This document shows, piece by piece, positions 25,264 through 32,784 of a stretch of DNA of 58,226 bases (its first letter is position 1; every line of letters starts with the position of its first letter). Source of the DNA: a virus; the IMG/VR virus record IMGVR_UViG_3300021364_002910, positions 1-58,226 of that record, one strand, 5' to 3'. The notes under the pieces were generated by a model, which saw only the letters and a program-made list of their open reading frames with translations, did no database searches and was not told where the DNA came from. The translations under genes and the position numbers were made by a program.

Positions 25264-26628
25264 TTAATGAACAGACTGTTTACATAGATTAAAGAACGAT
25301 TCTAATTCAGGAAATGTAGAAATAAAATTTGTATTTCTACGCACATCATATTCTGTAAACCAATTATAAAAATCTCTCCTACCTTCTAAAATTATTTTTT
25401 CTTCATAAGTTACATTAGCAAAATAATTTCTAACCCGCCTAAATCTTTCATATTCTAAATTAGAAAATTTAGTTGTATCATTATCATCGGTATTATTTTT
25501 AATATACTCTAATATATTATCAAAATATGGTAAAAATTCAGTCTTTGGCAATATATGCATATCATATTGCAAAGGTTCTTTTAAATATGGTGTGTCAAAT
25601 CGAATTCTACGTCTATCTTTATGATAAAATTCTTTCCTCCATTCTAATACTTTACTTAAAAATTTTTCAAAACTTGTTACACTTAAAATATTAAAAGTAC
25701 ACATTATAGAAAGATTACAAGGAGTTAATCGTAAATAATCTTTCATATTTTTTTCCCATAAAGATATGTCTAAACCTGTCCGTATATATTCTGCTTTATT
25801 ATCATAAGTATCCATGCTAGAATACAATTTAAATCTTTTAACACTCCCATTTTCTATCAAAGTATTAACTATTTTTATTAAACGTTTTACTAGTCTATTA
25901 GAAACTCCTAAATTACTATTAATATTAAGTTCTATATTTGGCCTAGGATTTTTTACCAAATAATCTAAAATTTTCCAAGTACTCTTATGTAATAACGGTT
26001 CACCGCCTGTAATTCTTAAAATATTTAATGTTTCTGATAATTTAGGCCACCATTTCCACCAAGCCTGGATATACGGATTATTATCTTCCTCCATTGGATT
26101 AAACCAATCTATATCTAAATTATGATTGTGTACACCAGGAACTTTACCAAATTTTTGAATTTCTGCATGATATGAACTACTTGCCATAGGATGACAGTAT
26201 CCACATTTAAAATTACACTCATTACTGAAAGCAATTTCTACATATTCAGGAGCAACATCAAAGTCCCAAGGATTCTCTAAAATTTCGTTTACTCTATTTT
26301 CAGTGTAAATGCTTTCATTTCTAATCATTCTATCACTAATGTGGTTATCACCTAAATCTTCAACATTCCAACAATATTGACATCCGTCGCATCTTACCCC
26401 AGTTAACATCTTTGCACGTTCTTTCTTTTTTTGTATTGTATTATGCAAAGCACTAGGATTATTTTCTATTTCTTCTAAGGGTATTTTATGAGGGGCTGGA
26501 TGATAACAACTATGAGTATCACCTGTGTGAAGATATATTGTTGTGTGGTGCCATTTAGCCAAACAAAATGTAGGACTAATTTTTTCTATTAATGAATTGT
26601 TTTTCCTAATTTTTTCTGTTTCGCTCAT
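25264..26628 (-). CDS. twitch-domain radical SAM enzyme (rSAM 10)
   Basis: A 454-aa close relative of rSAM 9. The N-terminal domain has FCLAKW (C22), THSCYHP (C41) and GCQYCWN (C83, C86), with an extra C80. The core has CNFKCGYC (C138, C142, C145) and ITGGEPLLH. The C-terminus has RRNTNFISTFPELESFF. The core cysteines fall at exactly the same residue numbers as in rSAM 9. Sequence agreement is strong through the N-terminal 150 residues and the GGE region, while the loop after the core cysteines is shorter. It follows a glycosyltransferase gene by 2 nt, as rSAM 9 follows one in the reverse order. The substrate is unknown, but the pairing with this transferase family is seen twice in the window. 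Confidence 0.93.
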   Translation of the reverse strand: MSETEKIRKNNSLIEKISPTFCLAKWHHTTIYLHTGDTHSCYHPAPHKIPLEEIENNPSALHNTIQKKKERAKMLTGVRCDGCQYCWNVEDLGDNHISDRMIRNESIYTENRVNEILENPWDFDVAPEYVEIAFSNECNFKCGYCHPMASSSYHAEIQKFGKVPGVHNHNLDIDWFNPMEEDNNPYIQAWWKWWPKLSETLNILRITGGEPLLHKSTWKILDYLVKNPRPNIELNINSNLGVSNRLVKRLIKIVNTLIENGSVKRFKLYSSMDTYDNKAEYIRTGLDISLWEKNMKDYLRLTPCNLSIMCTFNILSVTSFEKFLSKVLEWRKEFYHKDRRRIRFDTPYLKEPLQYDMHILPKTEFLPYFDNILEYIKNNTDDNDTTKFSNLEYERFRRVRNYFANVTYEEKIILEGRRDFYNWFTEYDVRRNTNFISTFPELESFFNLCKQSVH

Positions 26629-26630
26629 GT

Positions 26631-27554
26631 TTATTCTGGATCAATTACTGCTTTAGAAATTCTAGCCGGATTCTGATATACTGATTTAAAAAACTTACTT
26701 TGATCTGAATTTAGATGTTGTCTACAAATAGGAATCTCTAAATGTTTTAGTATTTGTGTGCCTGTTAAATGTATTTGTGTTTGTATTTGTGTATGTGTCA
26801 TATTCTTATAATCATTTGCCCAAAGATTATTTAGATATTTAAAATCTCTCACATTTACATAATCCCAATCAGTACACATTGTTTTATACAAACCTTCACG
26901 AGCACCTAATATTGCCCATTCTCCATTTTCTACATCAGCTCCTACCATCAACCAAATATATAATCTATGAAGATTTTTCCAATGATTATTTTTAAATTTT
27001 TCTAAACTAGGCTTTACTCCTTGATCTAATGCCATTTTGACACCTTCTCTAAAGCCTGCTCTCCATGCTTGATGCGGAGTTGAATTGTTATATACATCTG
27101 AAAAACAAGAATTCATTTGAATATATTCTAAATCCCAGCAAAAATCTACTTGTGCTTGTAGATTGTTTACATCTGCATTTTCATGAGTCTTCATATTTAA
27201 AACAAATTCTTTAGGCCAACATTTAACTCCTCCATTACCGTACATGAGTCCATTTATAACATTATGACCGCACCAAGAAATAACTTTATTTTCTAATTCA
27301 ACATGTTCTTCAAAATCAATTTCCTGTGTTAAAAAATGTTCTCTTATACGATTGTCTCCATCTACTGTCACAAATCTATCAGTTTCGGATAGATTTGCAC
27401 AAGCTTTATGAGCTGAATCAGAACCTTCTACACCATGCACTCGCTTTGCCCAAGGAATTTTTTTACACAAATCAGTATAATTTTGTTCAGCGTTAGGCTC
27501 ATCATAACTTAGATAAATTACATCATAATCTAGTACTCTAAATTTTTTACTCAT
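26631..27554 (-). CDS. glycosyltransferase-like protein (single-domain form)
   Basis: This 307-aa protein has the same domain as the C-terminal part of the 550-aa protein at 16021-17673. It opens with YDVIYLSYDEPNAEQNY, then RVHGVEGSDSAHKACA, a DxD-like D65-G-D67, MYGNGGVKCWPKEF and MVGADVENGEWAI. The pattern fits a GT-A-like nucleotide-sugar enzyme, but I cannot place it in a numbered GT family. It overlaps the downstream unknown gene by ATGA, and the next gene is rSAM 10. A low-complexity THTQIQTQIHLTGTQ segment lies near the C-terminus. Donor and acceptor are unknown. Confidence 0.7.
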   Translation of the reverse strand: MSKKFRVLDYDVIYLSYDEPNAEQNYTDLCKKIPWAKRVHGVEGSDSAHKACANLSETDRFVTVDGDNRIREHFLTQEIDFEEHVELENKVISWCGHNVINGLMYGNGGVKCWPKEFVLNMKTHENADVNNLQAQVDFCWDLEYIQMNSCFSDVYNNSTPHQAWRAGFREGVKMALDQGVKPSLEKFKNNHWKNLHRLYIWLMVGADVENGEWAILGAREGLYKTMCTDWDYVNVRDFKYLNNLWANDYKNMTHTQIQTQIHLTGTQILKHLEIPICRQHLNSDQSKFFKSVYQNPARISKAVIDPE

Positions 27555-28102
27555 ACTGAAAATCTTTCATAATTATATTCGAATAATTTATTAGTAAATA
27601 AACTAATTGGTAAATTAGTTGTTTCAAAATTCATTGAAAAAGGTAAAATTTGATAATGATTTTTTACTAATTGTTCTAAATTAATTGTAAGTTGCTTGTA
27701 CAAGACATTTGGATTACCATATTCAGTAACACTAAAATATATTTCGTAATCTGTATAAGAATTTGTTGTTTTTAACTCTACTTCTAATTGTTCACTTATC
27801 AAAAATTTCCAACATTCATTTTGAACATCCTGTATAACTGTTATTCCATTCCTAATATTAATTTTTGGGATTTCATAAACAATATCATTAATTGTTTTCT
27901 GAAAAACATTAATAACATTTTTCTTTTGCAGTTGATATGCCTTCTTTTCTTCATCAAACTTAACTGTATATTTGTGTACTGATTCTTTACCAGTATGAAT
28001 TAATTCTACATCTGCAATATCTACTTCTATATAATCAAACTCAGGTAATACATTTGTTATTGATAAGATATCTCCTGAATCAGGATTAAAGTGTATAAAC
28101 AT
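27551..28102 (-). CDS. unknown protein, mostly beta
   Basis: A 183-aa protein that I do not recognise. It begins MFIHFNPDSGDILSITN, a short strand-turn-strand that looks like the start of a phage structural or beta-sandwich protein. The rest alternates short hydrophobic strands without cysteine, signal or membrane segment. It overlaps a glycosyltransferase gene on each side by 1 and 4 nt (TAATG and ATGA), so it is surely translated as part of the block. It may be an acceptor or accessory protein of the flanking transferases (inference). Confidence 0.72.
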   Translation of the reverse strand: MFIHFNPDSGDILSITNVLPEFDYIEVDIADVELIHTGKESVHKYTVKFDEEKKAYQLQKKNVINVFQKTINDIVYEIPKINIRNGITVIQDVQNECWKFLISEQLEVELKTTNSYTDYEIYFSVTEYGNPNVLYKQLTINLEQLVKNHYQILPFSMNFETTNLPISLFTNKLFEYNYERFSV

Positions 28103-28929
28103 TAAATGATTCCTAAATATTTTTCATATTTTTTAGTTATACTTGAATCTACAAAATTTTGCGAAGCATAATGAAAAATTCCTGTCTGGAAATAATTTCC
28201 TACGTAAAATTTTAAATCAGCCGTCAAATAAGAACCAACTTTGTCTTTCCATAAAGGTATATCTTTTTTCCAACCTTGCAGTTTTGATTTCATATGAATA
28301 AATTTTAAAAAATCTACTTTTTTATTCGTTATTTCCATATCATTATTTAAAATTTTACTTGCAATTGCACAAGACAAATCCATACTAGGGTTTTCTGGAT
28401 AAAATTCTTTACAATATTGTCCATAAAACAATTCCCAATTTTTAGAAATTAATTCTAGCCAAGAAAAAAATTCCTTAGCTTTTTCTGATTTTTTAAAATA
28501 ATGAAATCCACTATATAAATTTGGTAAATTGTTTTCTACAAAAGCTTTTCGATATATAGTACTTGTTATTTCAACAGATCTATAATTAAATACTTTACTT
28601 AAATAAAAAATATCATAATTTTCTAAAAAATTCCACCACAAATCAATATTTTGCAAAACTAATACATCAGTATCTAGCACAATTGTTTCTTCATACGGAC
28701 TATTATGATAAATTTTCCATCTGTTTAAAGTATTATACCTACTATCGTCATGTTCAATCCATAGCGGGCTTATAACTTCATCAAAAATATCTTTATATTT
28801 TTTTGGAATATCATTTATTGTAATTATGCTTATCGGAGTGTCATTTTTAGATTTTATGCTCATTGCTGCTAGACAGGCTTGTAGGACATAATCTGTACCA
28901 TTTGCATATAAAACAAATCCTTTAGACAT
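28102..28929 (-). CDS. glycosyltransferase-like protein with DTD motif (a)
   Basis: A 275-aa protein like GT8-type or related GT-A enzymes. The N-terminal GFVLYANGTDYVLQACLAA is typical of nucleotide-sugar folds. The metal-binding DxD is D86-T87-D88 in IVLDTDVLVLQN. SGFHYFKKSEKAKEFFSW follows in mid-protein. It shares its layout with the next gene (28922-29824), so the two look like paralogues. It overlaps that gene by 8 nt. Without a family-level search the donor sugar cannot be named. Confidence 0.75.
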   Translation of the reverse strand: MSKGFVLYANGTDYVLQACLAAMSIKSKNDTPISIITINDIPKKYKDIFDEVISPLWIEHDDSRYNTLNRWKIYHNSPYEETIVLDTDVLVLQNIDLWWNFLENYDIFYLSKVFNYRSVEITSTIYRKAFVENNLPNLYSGFHYFKKSEKAKEFFSWLELISKNWELFYGQYCKEFYPENPSMDLSCAIASKILNNDMEITNKKVDFLKFIHMKSKLQGWKKDIPLWKDKVGSYLTADLKFYVGNYFQTGIFHYASQNFVDSSITKKYEKYLGII

Positions 28930-29824
28930 TTTTTATATCCTCATCAATGCATCTATTTAGGCTAAATTTATTCATCACATGCACAGTGGTTCCTTTCCAT
29001 GACGAAAGCGTATATTCTCCTGTGTAATTTTCTTTCTCCAACAAAAAAGTAATTTTATCATTTTTGATTTGCCAACAAATATCTTTATCTGTAGTATAAA
29101 ATAATTTGCCCGGCATAGGCTGTGCAAAATCTCCTTCTGTATATCCATTCATTATATGAATGGCAATGCTAAATGCATGATCATTTCGAAAATAAGTTTG
29201 ATTTATTTGAAATATTGATCGATAATGATTCCAATTTTCTTGTATATGTTCAAGTAAATCAAAAAATATTTTATTTTCTGGTGTTTTTCTAAAAAACACA
29301 GCAGTAGCCCAATAAAATTTTACTCCTATATCATTCACATATTCAAATTCTGAATAATCTCTAAAACCTGCTATATCTAAAGCATTGTGATATATTAAAA
29401 AATCATTATTTTGATTAAAACAATTTAGATAGTAATTATTGCACAAAACTATATCTGTGTCTAATAATAATGTTTCATCGTAAGGAGATATATTATAAGC
29501 AGTCGATCTTAATTGATTTTTAAATTGTAACTTTACTCTAGAAAGTGTTCCGTCATTATAGGACTTATAGTCATGTTTTTCATATTTACTTAAAACTGTA
29601 TTATCTTTTATTTTATCTGCAGACCATACAACAGAAATAATATTATCAAAAACAGCGTCTGCGTCAGAATAATTTTGTCGCAAATAACTTACACTGTCAG
29701 TCACTACGGTAGTTGGTAAATTTAAAAAATTTTTTATACGTTTTGCAAGATAATAAGCTTGTTTAACATAATCTATCTTATTATTATTCCTAGCAAAAAG
29801 TAACACACCTTTTGTAGAACTCAT
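28922..29824 (-). CDS. glycosyltransferase-like protein with DTD motif (b)
   Basis: This 300-aa paralogue of the 28102-28929 product begins KGVLLFARNNNKIDYVKQA, has D122-T123-D124 in LLLDTDIVLCNN, and WATAVFFRKTPENKIFFDLLE in mid-protein. It carries a longer loop before the DTD. It overlaps the small conserved gene at 29821-30168 by ATGA and is the second gene after the late promoter at 30189. A pair of consecutive related transferases suggests two successive sugar additions (inference). Confidence 0.75.
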   Translation of the reverse strand: MSSTKGVLLFARNNNKIDYVKQAYYLAKRIKNFLNLPTTVVTDSVSYLRQNYSDADAVFDNIISVVWSADKIKDNTVLSKYEKHDYKSYNDGTLSRVKLQFKNQLRSTAYNISPYDETLLLDTDIVLCNNYYLNCFNQNNDFLIYHNALDIAGFRDYSEFEYVNDIGVKFYWATAVFFRKTPENKIFFDLLEHIQENWNHYRSIFQINQTYFRNDHAFSIAIHIMNGYTEGDFAQPMPGKLFYTTDKDICWQIKNDKITFLLEKENYTGEYTLSSWKGTTVHVMNKFSLNRCIDEDIKNV

Positions 29825-30168
29825 ATATCCGTTAAATTTGCTACTGTTCTTTGTTTTTTTATTCTGTTGTAATCATTAATAAAACTATTAGATGCTTCAA
29901 AGTAAATATTAATTATATTTTCTAAAAACAATTTTAAATTTTCTATTTCAGTAGGAATATCATTATCGTCTATTAAGACAATTTCTTCTTGATTATTCCG
30001 TAACATAGTATCACAAAAAGATATTAAACCTTGTGTTACAGTAAATTGACTTCCGTTATAGTAATAAACAATATCTTGATAGAATTTTTCTTGGAATGAT
30101 TTTTTTTGATTATATAGAGAAACCATATAATTTGAGAAATCCAATGCTTTTTCTAGTCTTTCGTCCAT
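29821..30168 (-). CDS. small conserved phage protein of unknown function
   Basis: A 115-aa, largely helical protein starting MDERLEKALDFSNYM, followed by a YYNGSQFTVTQGLISFCD stretch, an acidic LIDDNDIPTEIENL turn and a C-terminal helix. To my recollection similar small proteins occur in many marine T4-like phages, with no known function. It is the first gene of the accessory block. An exact late promoter lies 20 nt upstream and TAGGAG stands before the ATG, so it should be well expressed late in infection. It has no cysteine cluster or membrane segment. Confidence 0.8.
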   Translation of the reverse strand: MDERLEKALDFSNYMVSLYNQKKSFQEKFYQDIVYYYNGSQFTVTQGLISFCDTMLRNNQEEIVLIDDNDIPTEIENLKLFLENIINIYFEASNSFINDYNRIKKQRTVANLTDI

Positions 30169-30188
30169 AATACTCCTAATAGTAGAAA

Positions 30189-30196
30189 TATTTATA
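30189..30196 (-). promoter_or_regulatory. T4-like late promoter TATAAATA for accessory block
   Basis: An exact TATAAATA on the minus strand in the 58-nt gap between the virion module and the accessory block. It lies 20 nt before the ATG at 30168, with TAGGAG in between. The genes from 30168 to 13968 are joined by overlaps or very short gaps, so this may serve the whole block. Confidence 0.7.
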
Positions 30197-30226
30197 GATT
30201 TTTAAAAAATAAAAAAAAGTATTGGA

Positions 30227-31147
30227 TTAAAAAGTACTATTTGTTGTATATGTAGGACTTGTTAATGAGACATAACTACCTGAAGCAATAAATTCATCTA
30301 CTGTGCAAGTTATTGTTCCTTGAACATTTTCATCTACTGCTGCACCTACGCCAGTTCGATCTCCTGTATCATCATCTTGTAATCTTATTTCAAATTGCAA
30401 TTGATAAGGATTTGTTAAGGTTTTTACTCGTACAATTACATCATTTTCTGCATAAACACCTGAACCAACAGCAGTATAAAGATTTGTCCATGCTGAAGAT
30501 AAACCACTGTTAATAGAATAACCACACCTTATCGGATCAGGAGCATTTGTAATCATTGTTTGCCAATTTAAAGTTTTTGGCTCACCTCCAGTGTATGCGT
30601 GGCTCAAATTAATTCTTATTTCTCCGCCTGTATTAAAAAAATATCTCCTAGCATTATTACTTCCAAAATCCACTGTAAATACAAAATTCCTCGTACCGTT
30701 CCACCCAGCCGATAAAGTACCACTTCTCTTACTAGGATTTGTTGTCATTTGACCATTGTTTAAACTTGTAGTAGGTAAGCGATTAGAGTCGATTGTATTA
30801 ACATAATAAACATATTGATTATGAGTTTTTGTGTCGCTACCTGCTGATCCTCCTGCTGTGATTTCATCACCTACAGCTATATCACCTAAAGCAAAAGCTG
30901 TGGTTGTTTGATGAATCCAACATTTTTGGATATCACTTCTTAAATCGTCTAATTGTTGAGCTGTTACAAAATCACCTACTGACGGTTGTGCAGGATAATT
31001 GCTAGCTACAACTTGGCTGCTTGATACTGTTTGTCCGTAACCATAATCACCAGATCCTACTCCTAAAATTTGTTCAACTTTAGATTGTAGATTGTTATAA
31101 TCAGTAGCATTTATACTTCCACCTGAGACAACTGTTGAAATTGCCAT
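30227..31147 (-). CDS. virion structural protein (tail fibre or baseplate-associated)
   Basis: A 306-aa protein with an N-terminal helix-rich part (INATDYNNLQSKVEQILG, about 12-29, and FVTAQQLDDLRSDIQKCW) and a Gly/Ser/Thr-rich beta C-terminal two thirds typical of phage appendage proteins. The type is common in marine T4-like phages, where I recall it as an uncharacterised structural protein. It is last in the structural run and has its own exact late promoter (31172-31179) and TGGAGTT upstream of the ATG. There is no signal or membrane segment. The exact virion site is unknown. Confidence 0.75.
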   Translation of the reverse strand: MAISTVVSGGSINATDYNNLQSKVEQILGVGSGDYGYGQTVSSSQVVASNYPAQPSVGDFVTAQQLDDLRSDIQKCWIHQTTTAFALGDIAVGDEITAGGSAGSDTKTHNQYVYYVNTIDSNRLPTTSLNNGQMTTNPSKRSGTLSAGWNGTRNFVFTVDFGSNNARRYFFNTGGEIRINLSHAYTGGEPKTLNWQTMITNAPDPIRCGYSINSGLSSAWTNLYTAVGSGVYAENDVIVRVKTLTNPYQLQFEIRLQDDDTGDRTGVGAAVDENVQGTITCTVDEFIASGSYVSLTSPTYTTNSTF

Positions 31148-31171
31148 ATTTTTAACTCCAAAATAAAACTT

Positions 31172-31179
31172 TATTTATA
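31172..31179 (-). promoter_or_regulatory. T4-like late promoter TATAAATA
   Basis: An exact TATAAATA on the minus strand, 24 nt before the ATG at 31147 and overlapping the stop codon of the upstream fibre gene (31175-31177). It would give separate late expression of the 306-aa virion protein. Confidence 0.65.
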
Positions 31180-32743
31180 CAATTATTTCTATCATACCTA
31201 TTTGGTTAGACTTGAAATTTTCTAAACTTTTGCCAATAATACAACTACTATGCGGCATATTTCCTTTATCTGCAGCTTTTGCTACACCTGGTATTTCAGA
31301 GGTAACAAGTATATCACCTTTAACAATAGGACCAATTACTTTACAGGGTACCCTTCCTCTAAGGGCAACTGCAACTTTCATTCCTTGTAGCTCACTATTC
31401 ATTAAATGTGCAGGATTCGTTGATACAACACCAATTACTTTGCTGTCTTCTGTATTTGTTGACTCTGTTACTTCAGCTGTATCTCCTATTACTAGCACTG
31501 TTCCAGGTTCATAATCTTTATCGCTAGTATACATTTCAGCTAAATCTGCATACTGAGCTGAAGTTGCAATTCCCCTAAATAAATTACCCCAAATATCTCC
31601 AGATAAATCTCTTGCAACTATACTAACACCTGCAGTTGGTCTTGCATCTGCTGCAAAATATTCATTTGTTACTACTGTACTTTGAGCATTTATATAAGTT
31701 GCTTTGAATGAATTAGATTTTGTTGCTGTTCCTTCAAAGGTTGTAGCATAAACACTTTGAAAAACATCTGTTGAGCTACCGATATCAACTGTATTTGTGC
31801 CTGAAAACACAAAAGAAGAACTTGCTGGATCAATATTTTGAGCATATCCTGGTAAAATTTTATTATGTGTAAATCTAATAGGCATTCTAACATTATTATC
31901 AGGACTTTTTACTTGAATTATCATTTCAACACCCTGCTCATTACCTACAAGAGCTACATTGTCATTTATTACTCTTAATCCAAGATCTTGCTCATTACCG
32001 ATTTTTATTCCATTATCTCCAAAAGACACTGTAGTACCAGAAAAATCAGCAGCATCTAATCTAACAAACTTATCAGCAGTAAACCCACCTAATCTATCAG
32101 AATTTGTAGCCGTTCCCCACCATCTGTGAGCTGTACTTGTTACTCCAGATGTAGTATTAATAGTATTTTTTAGAGTTAACCCTTCATGGATTTTGTCAAA
32201 GCCCGGATAATTTGTTGCATCTTCTGTACCTATAGTAAATGTAGTACTGCTGATAATGTGAATTACTTCATCGTTTACTACACTTACTATAATAGGTCTA
32301 TTAACTCCTTCGGAATCTCTAAGAGATCTGCTTTGGAATTGAGTAACATTTTCACCTGCACCTTGTGGACCTATTAGAATCCATTCGGTTCCATTATAAA
32401 CATATAATTGTTCATTTTGGCTATCCCACCAAAAATCCCCTTGTGTCAATCCTGCCGGAGCAGTACCACCAACTTCAGAACCGCCAGAAGTTCTCCATTG
32501 TGTACCATCATAAAATTTCAGTTTATTCTGACTATTATCAAACCAAATTTGTCCAGCCAATGCCTTCGGTGGTTGATTTGCGCCTGCAAAATTTTCTAGT
32601 AAAAAAACAAAATTTTCATTTTGTATTTCTCCATATCCAGCATAGTTTTTTCCTACAAGTTTTAGATCTGTAGTCTGATCAATAGTTCCATCTTCTACTA
32701 CAGTTAACTGTGCAGTATTATATGTATTAATTATATAAGCCAT
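31175..32743 (-). CDS. tail-fibre-like protein with C-terminal YADLAE domain
   Basis: This 522-aa protein has an N-terminal module of about 130 residues (TDLKLVGKNYAGYGE.., NENFVFLLENFA, GQIWFD, YNGTEW) shared with the two fibre proteins upstream. It probably binds a common site on the tail. The middle is beta-rich. The C-terminal domain, from YADLAEMYTSDKDYEPGTVL at about 399 to the end, is a module often seen at the end of phage fibre proteins, in some cases annotated as a self-cleaving or intramolecular chaperone (peptidase G2-like) domain; cleavage here is not shown. AGGGG precedes the ATG. It is a candidate receptor-binding or short tail fibre. Confidence 0.78.
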   Translation of the reverse strand: MAYIINTYNTAQLTVVEDGTIDQTTDLKLVGKNYAGYGEIQNENFVFLLENFAGANQPPKALAGQIWFDNSQNKLKFYDGTQWRTSGGSEVGGTAPAGLTQGDFWWDSQNEQLYVYNGTEWILIGPQGAGENVTQFQSRSLRDSEGVNRPIIVSVVNDEVIHIISSTTFTIGTEDATNYPGFDKIHEGLTLKNTINTTSGVTSTAHRWWGTATNSDRLGGFTADKFVRLDAADFSGTTVSFGDNGIKIGNEQDLGLRVINDNVALVGNEQGVEMIIQVKSPDNNVRMPIRFTHNKILPGYAQNIDPASSSFVFSGTNTVDIGSSTDVFQSVYATTFEGTATKSNSFKATYINAQSTVVTNEYFAADARPTAGVSIVARDLSGDIWGNLFRGIATSAQYADLAEMYTSDKDYEPGTVLVIGDTAEVTESTNTEDSKVIGVVSTNPAHLMNSELQGMKVAVALRGRVPCKVIGPIVKGDILVTSEIPGVAKAADKGNMPHSSCIIGKSLENFKSNQIGMIEIIV

Positions 32744-32784
32744 TCATATTACCCCTGATATATATCTTATATTTACCCTAATTC

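Noticed and set aside
30200-30235. Possible terminator after the 306-aa virion gene
   Set aside because: There is a run of eight T on the minus strand, but the only stem (AGTA with TACT) is 4 bp. This is too weak to call an intrinsic terminator in AT-rich sequence.
32744-32784. TATAAGATA-like sequence on the minus strand as late promoter for the 522-aa fibre gene
   Set aside because: It differs from TATAAATA at more than one position in the critical part and lies in a TA-repeat tract. I could not separate it from chance.
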